This document shows, piece by piece, positions 23,843 through 37,245 of a stretch of 64,000 bases of DNA. Within the stretch, counting starts at the first letter, position 1. Every line of letters begins with the position of its first letter. This stretch comes from Sciurus carolinensis (lineage: Eukaryota > Chordata > Mammalia > Rodentia > Sciuridae). The stretch covers positions 38,886,741-38,950,740 of the forward strand of contig NC_062213.1 of assembly GCF_902686445.1 (NCBI RefSeq). The letters run 5' to 3'. The notes under the pieces are model-generated. The model was not told the DNA's origin, did not search any database, and saw nothing but the letters and a program-made list of their open reading frames with translations. A program made the position numbers and the translations under genes.

Positions 23843-26795
23843 AAATATTTTCAAAATGTAACTTTAGCATGCTTCATAGGCAGATAAATATGGTGTTCAT
23901 GTAGTTCTTTACACTTTAGACAGATAGACAGCAGCCAAATATAATAAATAGTAGCAGAAAGTCTAGGGAAACAAACCTTTACTTTTAGATAGAAATATTC
24001 ATTTCTTTAGAAATGTTAAAGGAACATGGAGTAAGAACTGTATATTTTGTGATGGGTAAGTGAAAAAAAATTTTTTTTCAAATGAGATTTTCCTTAGAAA
24101 ACAGAATTTTTACCTATCAAAGAGGTACCAGGCAACAGGCTATCAAGTGCATCAACAGTGGGGACTGAAGGAAAGGGAGAGCTAAGGAAGTGCCTAAAAC
24201 CAAGTGGTTAAGTGGAGGAGGAGGAAGAAGAGAAAAAGCAAAGAAAGCAGCACTCAATTAGCTGTGAACTGTCTACTTTCCTCTCCAGGATATGCAGTAC
24301 ATGGATCAAAGGACTCCCACATCAGATCTTCAGTGATGTGGTTATATTCTTTGTCCCTGAAAACATGGTTTATATTTTGCTTCAGAAGTTTTATTTACTC
24401 TAAGACATTGATTTTAAAATGAGCATGTGTTACTCCTTATATACACCACCTCTGTAAGTAGGCTTAATAAGATGATTACTTGTTATTCAGGAATTACTAT
24501 AATTACTGCAGTCAAATGAACATAACCCATGGCAATCTGAACCCTCTCAGCCTTCTATTTAGTCCATTTTGAAAGTGCTTAAGAAAATAAGATAGAATGA
24601 TTGCAGCTTCTGGAAGCAATGGGTGATACTACTTGGTATAGATATTTGAATTCCTTACTGAAATAATCAGATAGTGGTTCCTCATTTATATTATATGGGG
24701 GAAAATGTACATATGATTTTATGTTTGAAGACCACATGCTTACAGAGGACTACTATCAATATGTGAGAATTTAGTCTAAAATGGATCTGAGCTTTGAAGC
24801 ATACCTGTCATTCTCTAGCACAACAAACGTCAACTTCTCTCTATTGCCTGTTGATTTAAAGAAAACATTTCAGCCTCCTATTCACAGTCCTCCACAATAT
24901 GCACCAAACCTGTCCAAAAACTATACAGTTAGTCATCAAGTTATTCAAATTCTTTTGGAGTATATATTGCATATACCTTATCTTCTCTATTTGTAGGAAG
25001 AGATATAGGAATTCCCATGAACTAAGAAATCTCTTTATTAATTCATAAAGCAAGCATTTACTCAGCATCAATTCCAATGTGTGCTCAGTATTTTCCCAGG
25101 GTTTTATCATCCCCCATTTAGTAAACTACAACAATACCTGTATCAGAGGAGACTGTGTTTGGCCTTATGTTATAGAAAGTCCAATATTAGTGGCTTGCTT
25201 AACAATTTATGATTATTTTTCTCACATAATCTAAAGTGATGGCTGATGGTAATACTATTATGTCCTTGTATATAAGGATCATTTTTCATTGCTATTATCA
25301 CTATATGGCTTTTGTTCTGTTTGTCATCACATGGTCACAAGTGGCCAATAATTCCCATCATTGTTATTCCAAGGAAGAAAAGGAGGAAGTAAAAATCTTT
25401 CCCAGAAATCCATGGAGTACTTTATGGACCAGAATTGTGTCAAAGGAATCAGAAGAGGTCATTAAGATCCTGGGTCAATTTCTTAGCTTTGCTTATTGTG
25501 TGTGTTCACCTCCTATTTTCTGTATTTATTTTTAAAATACAGATAGGTTGTCTTCCCATGACAATGGTAAAGTAGAAGAACAGGTTATGGTCAATGACAT
25601 TTTCATTATTGCAGCACCTAAACTTATTCATCCATAGGAAAGAGTTCTTTCTTTATAGTATCTTCATATGAAACACTGCCCTTGCCTGAATCCATTAACT
25701 AGTAACCAGGTCAGAAAGATTAAGTACAACAATTGGCTAAGTATTTGTCACATGACTACCCTATAATAGGAAGGCCCATCAAAATCACACAGAATGGAAG
25801 AATGTTGTACACCCAAAGAGAGTTCTACCATTTGACGAAGAGAGGGAGAAACACTGGGAAAAGGCAGTGTCCATGCTTATAGTAGCACTAAACAATTTGT
25901 AAGCTAACGTTATTATATTATATGGTAGAGAACTTTAGGCTCTATTTGGGGATATGTTCAAAGTATTGTGAAAATGCACGGCTTCTTTCTGAGGAATATT
26001 CTGGCTTTACTTTCCAGGTAACCCTGAAATCTCTGTACCCCAAATATTAATTATCCCTTCTTCCATAGTAAAACAATTTCAAGCAGGGCACATGGCCATT
26101 TAACAGGGCACACAGCAGTAAAATAATGTTTAGCAGGGCAGATGTAAAAAGACTGTTTCTTAGCCTGTGCAGCTGAGTATGACCAATGGAATGTGAGCAT
26201 AAAGGATGCAAGCAACTTAAGGGCCTGTCCTTACAGGGAGCAGTGTGCTCACTACTCCCCATTTCATTTCACCTTTGCTCTAATCTGCTGATTACAACAC
26301 AGTAAATTATCTTGGACTAATGCAGGGAGACACCTTAGAAATTACTAAGGAACAAGAGGAGAGGAACCTAGGTCTTTGGATGCAGTCCTCATCCAGTCTT
26401 AGATCACTGATCTAAGAAAGAAACTTCAAGTTTTGAGTTTTGTGACATGTAGCTAAGTTGAAACAACAGGTGAAATGTTATAACCCTTATTTTCATAATA
26501 GACCTCTCTTCAAACCTATCCATTATTGATCTGGTTTTCTAAGTGTATGTATCTGTTCTTAAAAAGAAATAACACATATTGTGCACTCTAGATTTCAGTT
26601 GGAAAGCTATGTAGTTCAATTTATGAGTTAATGTGTGTATGTGTGTGGCATGTGAGTGTTTCAAGAACGAATAATAAAATTTCAGAGATATACTTTAGGG
26701 GTAGTAGTTTCAAACTCTGACCTACTTAATGTTCAGAATTTTGCAGAGATACCCCAAGTGTCACTGAATAGCGGGCCATGCAGGTAAACAATCTG
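23843..26795. other. Unassigned intronic sequence
   Basis: About 3 kb without a recognised gene or young repeat. Some parts (25,140-25,480, 26,040-26,340) have the feel of old interspersed repeats but I cannot assign them. Open frames here (e.g. 24,204-24,422; 24,781-24,996; 25,236-25,535) lack any family resemblance. Confidence 0.3.
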
Positions 26796-27802
26796 TTCTA
26801 ATGTAGGAAGGTTCTAATTCTTCACATCCTTTCCTTCACTTATTATTTGACCTCCTGATTATAGCCATCACAGTGAGTGTGAAATGGTGTTTCCTTGGGG
26901 TTTTAATTTGGACCTCCTTAGCTGCATGTCACAAAACTATCTTTGGAAAAATATTTATTCAGATCCTTTATATAAATCATTAAATTTGATTATTTTTCTT
27001 TTTATAAGACTTCTTTATATATCATTGGTAGAAATCCCTTATCAGATAAATGATTTGCAAGTGTTTCCTCTCATTCTGTGAGCTGTCTTTTCATTTTCCT
27101 GGTCATGTCCTTTGAGCCACATAAGTTTGAAATTTTGATGAAGTCCAACATGCCTATTCTTTTAATGGAGGGAGGTGTTCCTGGTGCTTTTGGTGCCATA
27201 TCTAGAAAGTCACTGCCTAATACATTTATGCCCATGTTTTCTTCTAAGAGCTTTATAGTTTTAGCTTTTATATTTAAGTCTTTGATCGATTTTGAGTTAG
27301 ATATGGTATGAGTTAGGCATCTTCCTTCATTCTTTTGCATGTGAATATCCAGCTGTCCTGGCACCGTTTGTTGAAAAGACTCGTCTGCCATTGAGAGGTG
27401 TAGGCTACATGTACATTGTCAAAAATCAGTTAACTGTAAATGTTAGTTCCGTTAGTTCCTGGACTCTGAATTCCAGTCCAATGATTTATATATCTATCAT
27501 TATATCAGTACCACACTATCTTGATTACTATAGTTTAATCATTAGTTTTAACATCAAGAAGTAAAAGGCCTCTGATTCTCTTCTTTTTCAAGACTGTTTT
27601 GCCTGTTTTGGATCTCTTGCATTTCATTATGAATTTTAGAATAACTTGTTAATTTCTACAGAGATCAGTTGGGATTCTGAGCAGTATTTTGCTGGTGGGA
27701 GATCAATTTGTGGAGTACTGCCATGTTGACTATTAACTTAAAGTAAGTCTTGTGGTCCACAAATGTCTTTTCATTTATCTAGATCTTTAAAAACTTTCTC
27801 CT

Positions 27803-27885
27803 AGGGTTGAGAATATAGCTCAGTGGTAGAGAGCTTGCCTAGCAGGCATGAGGTCCAGCACCAAAAAAATAAACAAATCCTTCTC
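27803..27885 (+). mobile_element. ID-family SINE, sense, inside the ancient L1
   Basis: ctagggttgagaatatagctcagtggtagagagcttgcctagcaggcatgaggtccagcacc with a short A-rich tail. It is shortened in the B-box region. The L1 sequence breaks at ctttctcc and resumes at cttctctcaataatattc. Confidence 0.85.
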
Positions 27886-28460
27886 TCAATAATATTCTGC
27901 AATTTTCAGAGTGCAAATTTTAGATTTCTTTTGTTAAATGTATTTTGAAGTATTTTATTCTTTTTGATGCTATTATAAATAAAATCATTTCATTTTTAAT
28001 TATTTGTTGTAAGTATATTCAAGTATAATTAATTTCCATATACTAATCTTTCATCTTACAACTCTACTGAACTCACTTATTTGTTGTAAATTTTTTTAGT
28101 GTATTTTTTTCTACACACAAGGTCATTTCATCTGTAAATACAGATAGTTTTACTTCTTCCTTTCCAATCTAGAAATCTTTTTTTCTTTTCTTTTTATAAA
28201 TATTTTACTTGCCTACTTTCCCTTGCGAACCTCTCGAGTTCAATGCTCAGCAGGAGTGGCAACAGAAGATATATTTGTCTCTTTCTTGGTTTCAGAGGGA
28301 AAGCATCCAGTCTTTTATAATTAAGTGGATTTCTTATAGATATAATGTATTGAATTGGGGAAGTTCCCTTCTATTCCTAGTTTTTTGAGTGTTTTTATTG
28401 TGGAAGGATATTGGATTTTATCAAAAGTTTATTGAAATGAGTGTATGATTTTGTTTTTTA

Positions 28461-28560
28461 GTTTAGTTTTATTTTTTTTTTCAGTGGTGCTGAAAATTGA
28501 ACCCAGGGCCTTGTGCACATGAGGCAAGCACTTTACCAACTGAGCTATATCCCCAGTCCC
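28461..28560 (-). mobile_element. ID-family SINE, antisense, inside the ancient L1
   Basis: Antisense ID (cagtggtgctgaaaattgaacccagggccttgtgcacatgaggcaagcactttaccaactgagctatatccccagtccc) preceded by its T-rich tail. It is bounded by an exact 15-bp duplication TGATTTTGTTTTTTA at 28,446-28,460 and 28,561-28,575. Confidence 0.92.
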
Positions 28561-28800
28561 TGATTTTGTTTTTTATTCTATTGATACAGTTTTTTACATT
28601 AATTGATTTTTAGATGTGAAGCCAACCTTGGACTCCTGGGTACATCCCATCCAGTTATGGTGTATAATTCTATTTATATGCTGCTGGATTTGGTTTGTCA
28701 GTATTTTGTTAATGATTCTGCATCCATATTCTCCGGAGATATTATTCCATAGTCTTCTTTCCTTATGAACACAGTTTCTTAAACGCCACTTCAATCTTTT

Positions 28801-29200
28801 GCCAAGAGATTATACATAACAAACAAATACCACTTTTACTATGTTACCCCACTCATTTTAGTTTTTAAGCTTTGTTTCCCAACTGTCCACAATAAAATAC
28901 ATACATCATAATACATCTTCCATTATTTCCCAGCACAGTTCTTTCATTTAAGAAAAATGGACTTTTCAGCATTCCATCAAGAAATCCTAAGGTTTACAAA
29001 TTTCCATGTCTTTTTCCACACTATTTCTTCATACCTTAACTAATTTTTAGTAACACCAAATGTCGTGTCTATCCCTCTACTGCTTCTCTTCCCCAACATT
29101 CAATCTCTAATCTCATGAGATTTAGGTTTGTAAGAATGATTTGATCAGTTACTAGTAGTTGTATTTACATATATTCTGACCTGCTCTAATCTCTGATTAT
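28801..29200. other. Unassigned intronic sequence
   Basis: AT-rich, nothing recognised. Confidence 0.35.
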
Positions 29201-29204
29201 TTAT

Positions 29205-29640
29205 TTATTGTCTATCTTCCCTACAAAATAATCACTAGAAAATGAGAGTAGACACTTTACCACTTTTAAGTGTTGTCACCCTAGTATCCATACTCTTTCT
29301 CACGAAAGAAGAACTAAATATTTGTTGAGCAAATAAATAAGCTACTTTTCTCTACCTCATCAATTTCAACTTTTCCATGAAGCTAGGTTATTGATAAAAT
29401 GGCCTAAGGTCTTTCTTCCCTGGATTCTTATAATGTTAAGCTTCCCAAGGGGAATATTTAACACTTAATACATACTACTCTGTTCTTAATTATCACTGTA
29501 GTTATCTATGCTTTACCTCCCAACTGGCTATAAAATTCTAGAGGGTGGGGACCACAGTGTATTTATCTTTCACACCTCTGTTCCTCTGTAGCCCATAAAT
29601 GGTAGATACTAAGCATTCAATTGACACTACTGAAGAAGGC
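29205..29640 (+). repeat. L2-like LINE relic(s)
   Basis: Two stretches recall the L2 3' end: 29,225-29,340 (actagaaaatgagagtagacac ... ctaaatatttgttgagcaaataaataa) and 29,530-29,625 (taaaattctagagggtggggaccacagtgtatttatctttcac ... ggtagatactaagcattcaattga). Strongly diverged. Confidence 0.45.
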
Positions 29641-31707
29641 AAGGGTAGTCAGTTTAACAGAACCTTAGGAAAACTTAATGCATTTACTGGATTTCTGGCA
29701 GATGAGTGATAAACATCATTATAGTGGAAAAAATTTAAATTTTTATTGTCTTCTTGATATTTTCTATCTACTTTGAGGCAACAATGATGTTTCCACCTGA
29801 GCACAGCCTGTTTATCAGGAGAAAATTTTCACTACTTTTAACATTTACAAGGCTTAACTAAAACTTCAATAGGTATGAAAGTTCAGTGTACTTATGAAAT
29901 CCTTCCCTTGAAGAGAATACAGAGTAAATACTTAATCTCTTTTCCAGGTCTAGATTTTAAGTAATTCAAGGTATTCCGTCACAGCCCCTCTTGTGCATTT
30001 AAGGCTTGGCTTGAATTAACATTTTACTGGAGTCTGTGTTTATGGCCTGATTACAAGTAGACTATCCAGGTGCCTTGGAAGGAAAACAAATACTTAGTAT
30101 AGCAACACCACAGGGAGGACACTACATGTATATTGTCCAAAATTCCCATCTCCTTTTCCTAAATATAGAAACATATAACCTCTGGTCTGACTTTTCCATT
30201 TACAGTCTCTTCAAGATAGAGAACATTGAGATAGGTTTGAACATCAACAAACTCCCCCACAGCAATCTTGGTTTCCAGTTTCTAACCCAATCTGTACCCA
30301 CCACATATGTTCTTGGGATGTGCACTGCCTCTATTTCCCTCATTTTACCTGAAATTCTACTACATAAACATCGGGTACTATACCACCACACACTTAAGAC
30401 TCCCTTTTCCTCTTCACCCTCAAGTTTCTATTTCTATTTCTAGCAATCTGAAGTTGTTCAAATGTGTCTACAAGAATTTTTTTCCTTCTAATAAAAGATT
30501 TTCCACTTCTAAAATGAAGAACAATTCCAAAGCAAATTATTTGCAGTTAAAGTAGAAAGAATACCACCAAAATAATCTCAACTTCACCACTATTTTCTGT
30601 GCACATTCTCAACCACAGTTCATACCAGAAGTCTAATGTGTTATGGTCTATTTTATAACAAACTTTATAAACATTCAATTAAACTATATTAATCAGGTCT
30701 AATAAATTAATTACAATAGTTTTATGTACTGTTTTTATATGGTAATTCACAATAGTTACTATTTTAGAATGGTGAGGTAAAGAAATTAGCAAATTTATGT
30801 ATTCATTGAACATAATGGTTTTTTGCACCCTAGATTTTCTCCAACACTCTACATCAACCTCAAAAATCATAATTTCCTTTCATTTAGCTATTTTGTGCTA
30901 AGGGCACAGTAGGTCTAAAGAAGCAACAGTACAGAATGAAGAATGCAGAACAAAGTCTTCAGGAAAAACGTCATGGTTTCAAGGGCTAAGGGGCAGAGGT
31001 AATATTATATAAGTTTCAAAGTGTGAAAATTATTAAGCATTATGTAGAGCTACTGGTGAGAAAGGCAAGAAAAATAAAACAGATTTTTGAAAAACTGAGC
31101 AAATACAAAATATAGCAATGACCAATTTCAGGAAAAACAAACAACAAACAAAAAGCATAAAAAACAGGAAATACAACCATACAATATGACTTCACTACAG
31201 AATGAACATTATTTACAAAATCTTTATAATGAAAACAATTTATAATGACAAAGAAAAAATACATAAGAATATTGGGAAGATGGAGGCATGGAATACAAAA
31301 GCAGAAGAGATGGAACCTTTATATACAATAACTATCAAGTGAATAAGATTATAGTGAACCAAGAGATGGTAGTTAATTCAGGTTATTCAGAAACATTGGA
31401 TATCAACATCATAAGAAAGAGCTTATAGAGACAAAAGTGGTTAACGAAGGAGCAGAATGAGGTGGGAGTACTGGGGGAACTGAAGCTAATTTGGATAAAT
31501 ATAACTAAGCAGTACTTGATTACTAAAATTCATGTACTTCTTCAATGAAAATAAAACTATATTATAAAAAATAAACTAACCATTTCAATTGAAAATACTA
31601 ATTTTAGTATGTTATCTGTATTCTTTGTGATTTCACAGATAACAGATCATTTATTTTTCATCTTTCAGTCTAAATCTCTCTAAAACATTAAAACAACATG
31701 TAAAGTT
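29641..31707. other. Unassigned intronic sequence
   Basis: About 2 kb with no recognised repeat or exon. Overlapping + frames at 30,075-30,443 and 30,307-30,555 show no conserved motif and no splice context. Confidence 0.3.
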
Positions 31708-31728
31708 TATGTTGTACCTTTTTTTTGA
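31708..31728. repeat. Target-site duplication, left copy
   Basis: Left member of the pair matching 33,731-33,750 with one C/T change and one extra T. The length makes chance unlikely. Confidence 0.75.
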
Positions 31729-33730
31729 TCTTCACTTTTTAATTCAATAAACTAGTAAAGAGTAAAAAGAAAGATTTAAAAAACCATGGTCCATACATAA
31801 AACTAAGGCCTACAGATATTTATGTGATATGAACTGAGAATGAAATACAGGTCTGTCTACCCAAATACCCTCATATCATCCACACTACATACAAGCACAC
31901 ACGAAGACATATATACCACTCTGCAGTTGCCTCCAGTAACCTTAAAATATTTTCTCTGAGCAGAGCTTTAACATATTATTATTATTATTATTTGTTTTTT
32001 TAAAATTTTTTACTTACAACTGATTTATTTGCTTATTTTTAATTTTTTTTTATTTTTACAGACTGCATTTTGATTCATTGTAGAGAAACAGGGTACAACT
32101 TTTGTTTCTATGGTTGTGCACTATGTAGATTCACACCATTCATGTAATCATACATGTGCATAGGGTAATGATGTCTGTCTCATTCCACCATCTTTCATGC
32201 CCCCGCCCCCAACCTTGTCTCATTTCCCTCTATGTAATCTGAAGTTCCTCCATTATTCTCTTACCCCTCACCTCCTACCCCCACCCCCATTATGTATCAT
32301 CAGTCACTCATCAGGGAAAACATTTGGCTTTGGTTTTCTGGGATTGGCTTTATTTCACTTAGTACAATAGTCTTCAATTCCATCCATTTGCCTGCAAATG
32401 CCATAATTTTATTATTTATGGCTGACCAATATTCCATTGTGCACATATACCATAGTTTCCTTATCCATTCATCTGTTGAAGGGCATCTAGGTTGGTTCCA
32501 CAATCTAGCTATTGTGAATTGAGCTGCTATAAACATTGATGTGGCTGTGTTACTGTAGTATGCTGATTTGAAGTCCTTTGGGTATAAACCAAGGAGTGGG
32601 ATAACTGGGTCAAAAGGTGAGTCCTTTTAAGTTTTCTGAGGAATCTCCATACTGCTTCCCAGAGTGGTCACACAAATTTGCAACTATACCAGCAATGTAC
32701 AAGTGTGCCTTTTTCCCCACATCCATGCCAACACCTATTATTGCTTGTGTTCTTGATAATAAGCCTTTTTAATTGGAACAAGATAAAATCTTAGAGTTGT
32801 TTTAATTTGCATTTCTCTAATTACTAGAGATTTTGAATACTTTTTCATATATTTGTAATATGTAATTTGGCCCATTTATTGAATGGGTTCTTTATATTTT
32901 TGGTGTAAAGTTTTGTAAATTCATTATAAAATTTGGAGATTAGTGCTCTATCTGAAGTGCATGTGGAAAAGATTTTGTCCCACTCTGTAGGTTCTCTTTT
33001 ATAGAAGACATTGACAAATTTTTAGAGACATATGATCCTCCCAAACTGAATCAGGAAGACATACACAATTTAAACACATCAATTTCAAGCACTGAAAGAG
33101 AAGAAGCCATCAAAAGTCTACCACCAAGAAAAGCCAGGGACCAGATGGATTATCAACCGAGTTCTACAAGACCTTTAAAGAAGAACTAATACCAATATTC
33201 CTCAAAATATTGCGTGAAATAGAAAAGGAGGGAACCCTTCCAAATTCATTCTATGAAGTTAGTAGTACTCTGACACCAAAATCGGACAAAGACGCATCAA
33301 GGAAAGAAAACTTTAGACGAATATCCCTGATGAACATAGACGCAAAAATCCTTAATAAAATTCTGGCAAATCGCATACAACAACATATTAAAAAGATAGT
33401 GCACCATGATCAAGTGGGCTTTATCCCAGGAATGCAAGGTTGGTTCAAAATCCGGAAATCAATAAATGTAATTCATCACATCAATAAACTTAAAGTTAAG
33501 AATCATGATTATCTCAATAGATGATGAGAAAGAATTTCATAACATATAGCACCCCTTCATGCTCAAAATACTAGAAAAAATAGGGATAATAGGAACATAC
33601 CTCAACATTGTAAAGGCTATCTATGCTAAGCCCAAAGCCAAAATCATTCTAAATGGAGAAAAACTGAAAGCAATCCCTCTAAAAACTGGAACAAGACAGG
33701 GATGCCCTCCTTCACCACTTCTATTCAACA
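31727..33730 (-). mobile_element. L1 with 5' inversion (twin priming) and probable 3' transduction, antisense
   Basis: Three blocks. (1) 32,040-32,995 is an L1 3' end in antisense (ORF2 C-terminus at 32,300-32,536, then 3' UTR). (2) 33,000-33,730 is ORF2 RT-region sequence in sense, collinear with ~53,033-53,765 of the inner full-length L1, so the 5' part is inverted relative to the 3' part. About 1.06 kb of ORF2 between the blocks is absent. (3) 31,727-32,035 is non-L1. The whole is bounded by a ~20-bp duplication: TATGTTGTA, C or T, C, 7-8 T, GA at 31,708-31,728 and 33,731-33,750. On the minus strand the duplicate starts with an A-run after TC, a good L1 endonuclease site. Block 3 then lies inside the insertion and carries ATTAAA ~18 nt before the terminal A-run. 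Confidence 0.75.
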
Positions 33731-33750
33731 TATGTTGTATCTTTTTTTGA
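33731..33750. repeat. Target-site duplication, right copy
   Basis: TATGTTGTATCTTTTTTTGA lies directly where the sense L1 ORF2 homology (ttctattcaaca) stops. It pairs with 31,708-31,728. Confidence 0.75.
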
Positions 33751-35530
33751 GACTGTAACTGGAATAAATGATATAAAGGTAGGACTGTCTGTTTTCTTTT
33801 TGAATTATTTGTTAAAATGTTCTGTATACTAATAACCTTGGGAATATTTACAATGATTTTTAATTTCCTCTTCTCATCATATAAAATGACCTGCATTATT
33901 TCTCTAAAAATACCTACATGAATTAAAACTTTTTACCTCTTTATTTCTTCACATTCTCTTATCAAAGCTTTCTGAAACTTAGTGAAGATGTAATGAAACA
34001 ATCTTCCTAATTCCTGCATGTCATGATATTATTACTAATAGCCATGTTCATATAATTGGGTGTTCATGGGAGCAGAACCATTTTATAAGAAGGTAAATAA
34101 TCTTCTAAAGAGAAACCAATTGTGCCAATCATCACTGCCCTGCTGAACACTGGGAAGGAAACCAAGGCTAAGCAGTAGAGCTTTGGGGAAAACCTTCGAA
34201 TTCTAGGTTTGGCTTTCACTCTTATGGTATCTAGCACACTGACTACCATCTTATGTAAATAGGAAGGAACTAGGATCTAAGAATCCCAAATAACATGCCT
34301 GTTGTACTAGCTTTACAGAGCCCAGTGCTGTCAAGAGAGGACTACTAAATGGAATGGTGAACACTGGCACTAAGCTACATAAAAACACATCCTTTGTACT
34401 GTGGAATGAACTTCAGTTTTTTGAAAATTAAATGTTGATCTCTCTTATGTACTTTTTCAGACTATCATATCATGTATAGAGAAACAAGAAAAGATTAATT
34501 TAAATGAAGGAAGATGTATATGCTAGAAGCCATATGCCATAAGTAACAATGTTGGAAGGGGACAACGGAAATCAAAGACTACAAATACAAGCATAGATGT
34601 AGTGGCCTCATTCTACCTAGTGTACATTTTTTTCCCAAGCAAAAATACTGGAAATATTTTGTTCAAGATGTGTGGCAACTTGCTTAAATCATCACTACAC
34701 ATTTTATTACTCAGAAGTGGTTCTTTTCAGATATGAATTTGAAAGTTCCATTATGTGTCAGTTGTTTGTTTAACTAAAATTATTGTTAAATATTGTTCTA
34801 GCTGCAATCCTTAAGCTGTCCTATTGTGCTCACTTCTATTTGCAAAGATATGTCCTTTGTTTCTCTTTCCTTTGTTTATAGTGTAGAAATTTTCCTCTAC
34901 TAAACAAAAATCCACCTATCCATACCTGAACAATATTTTAAAAAATATTTCAAATGAAACCTTGCCAAAAATTTGTCTGAAAATATTAACGCTCTCAAAA
35001 ATAGCAATATACTAAATATGCATGATGTCTTTTTACTGAAATATATTCCACACTACTGCATCAATATAGTGTCAGATGTGGGGCTTAAAATAGACAGCAC
35101 ATTGACTGGTCTGTAATTCCCAGGATCCCTTTACAGTGCTAATAAATGATATTCTCATTAGTAATTCATTATTCTTATAAAATAGTAGCTGTTCCTAATT
35201 TGAGGATACACTTTTTTAACAAACACATATCCCTTCTTGCATTTCTTCATTAACTCAGTCTAAATTTTTAAAGAGTTAAAAATAATAATAGTGCGGTTGT
35301 TTTAAAGGTAATCACCTATGTATCTGTGAAGGATGAATTGATGTTCAGGGAAGGGTGTTTGTATTCTGAGTGTCCTTTTATTTACTGAAATTTGTTCCTA
35401 GGGATAGGCAGTACAAGTATGTAGGTAAACAGTTATAAATTCCTTGGCCTAGCATGAGGAGTTATTGCTGTCCTGCTGTGTGTGGCATTCCAGCCTCTTT
35501 GGCTTTGGCTAAGAAACTGGAACTTCACAT
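33751..35530. other. Unassigned intronic sequence
   Basis: Unique-looking AT-rich DNA. No repeat or exon recognised. Confidence 0.35.
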
Positions 35531-35535
35531 GCAGA

Positions 35536-35765
35536 TATTTTTTGCAGGGGGAAGAGGTGGAGGTGGTGCAGTACCAGGGATTAAACTAAGGAGCACTTGG
35601 CCGCCACATCCCCAGGCCCATTTTGTATTTTATTTAAAAACAGGGTCTCACTGAGTTGCTTAGTGCCTTGCTTTTGCTGAGGTGGGTTCTGAATTTGAGA
35701 TCATACTGACTCAGCCTTGTGAGCTGCTGGGATGACAGACAAGCTGCTATGTCTGGTATCACATA
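35536..35765 (-). mobile_element. B1-dID/MEN-like composite SINE, antisense
   Basis: Antisense ID (gtgcagtaccagggattaaactaaggagcacttgg ... ccaggcc) then antisense B1 (aaaacagggtctcactgagttgcttagtgcc ... gactcagccttgtgagctgctgggatgacag). A G-rich insertion (ggggaagaggtggaggtgg) replaces the usual T-tail junction. Confidence 0.8.
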
Positions 35766-37025
35766 AGAATTTTTCAGGGTGTACTTTCCATGACCTCAGT
35801 AGATAGGGTCCCAACATACGTTATTGCAGCTTATATTGTAGACTATAAATGCAGGGCTCTGCCCTCCTTGCTAAAGGATCACTGTAGAAGACTTCAGACC
35901 TATAGATTGTATGGTGAGAAATCCTAAAAGTGGGCAGATTGTTGGGACAGGCCCCAAATGACTACAGATAGGCTCCCTTGCCAAGACTTCTGGTGGGCTA
36001 TGATATGTTTTATAATATGTTTTTAGTGTGTAGCCAGGGTTGGGAATTGGCTGTTACGGTTAGTGAAGGCCAGAAACACTGATTCAGTGTGTGTACTCAA
36101 GGTTATAAACATTGACTTGTAAATACACACCCTCCCTTCAGTAAGCTGTTGGCAGTGTGCCAACTTCTTTATTTGAACTATACCTAAAAAGGGCCTACGA
36201 AAATGGTTCAGAGGGCTGGCTAATGGCTGTGGCCACCTCTGAATAAAGGATGACCAATTTCCCCAGCATGCCTCTGCATCTTTCAACTGCTGATCCTTAA
36301 ACATTGGTCCCTAGAACTGAGCCTAGTCCTCAACGAAACAAGGCTCTAATCTTTCTGTGTTTCTCTTTCTTTTTGTTAAAAGTGGTATGTAATACAGCCT
36401 GCCTCAAAGTGTCACTTTTAGGAGAAAATTAGGTAAAATGGTCTGGATATTTCTTGGTATGTAGGAAACATTATATAATCTGCAGTTATGATGGTAATGA
36501 TTATCATAGTTTATGGAATTTCTCTGTAATAAATGAGATAACATACTTGTTTGACAACATAAAAACTACATCTCACAAAAATAACCAGTTATTAATTCCT
36601 AAAATAAATCAGTAATCTGTGAGTAAATTTCTTTGATATAAGAGATTTATAAAACTGGCACAAATAATATAGGGATATAAAATATTATTTTCCAACCCAA
36701 CTTGCTTCATGGACTTCATTGAAAATGCATGGGATAATTTTTAAAATCTGCTTATTTTATGCCATATAATTATGTTTTTATGGATTATCTAAAGTACACT
36801 GGAAAAAAGTCATTAGATTTGAGAATATATAGCTTTGTGGTCCTTAAAAAAGACAATGAATAAATATAAATCATAGATGGTGAAAGATGATTGAGTTAGA
36901 GAATCTCCATTTACAAAAGTTTATCATACTTAAATAGCTTTTGAAAACTAAATAAGACTGAGAGAAAGAGGTGATAGGTACATGATCTGTGGCAGAATAA
37001 GAAGAGAACTGAATTTAAAGACCTA
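35766..37025. other. Unassigned intronic sequence; 35,820-36,360 possibly an old LTR
   Basis: 35,820-36,360 is less AT-rich than its surroundings and has a promoter-like 'gaataaaggatgaccaattt' near 36,240. It may be an old LTR but I cannot name it. No paired splice sites around the 36,023-36,304 minus frame. The rest is unremarkable. Confidence 0.3.
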
Positions 37026-37029
37026 AATT

Positions 37030-37215
37030 CAATACACAGGTCTTCATTTTCTGGCTATGGATGATGATTTGGGGTAGGTCACCTCTCTACTGTAAAATGG
37101 GAATAATGCCCATCTCATAGGCTTAGTATAATATGATTGTAGATGTCTGTGTTATCTTATGGGACATGCCTGGCCATGCTGACTGGCACAAAGTGACTCT
37201 CTGTGAACACCTCTT
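37030..37215 (-). repeat. MIR element, antisense
   Basis: Antisense MIR order: tttggggtaggtcacctctctactgtaaaatgggaataatgcccatctcataggcttagtataatatgattg ... gcctggcc. Decayed. Confidence 0.7.
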
Positions 37216-37245
37216 CCTTCCCTACTTCCCTACCTCTACATTCTT

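Larger units (their letters stand above)
26800..28800 (-). mobile_element. Ancient L1 (L1M-type), antisense, carrying two ID insertions
   Basis: Continuous antisense old L1 ORF2: 26,850-26,900 (gattatagccatcacagtgagtgtgaaatgg), 27,060-27,310 (minus-strand frame with the TIKLLEEN motif), 27,460-27,560, 27,900-28,100, 28,240-28,440, and 28,610-28,790 (minus-strand frame with NKILTNQIQQHI, an RT-region motif). Interrupted by IDs at ~27,803 and ~28,476. Confidence 0.8.

Noticed and set aside
30640..30665. ctaatgtgttatggtctatttta matches antisense L1 at ~6,884
   Set aside because: Only ~20 bases with no flanking L1 homology. Treated as chance or a minimal relic.
36023..36304. 93-codon minus-strand frame in a less AT-rich block
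   Set aside because: No splice borders. The block may be an old LTR, and the frame has no family resemblance.
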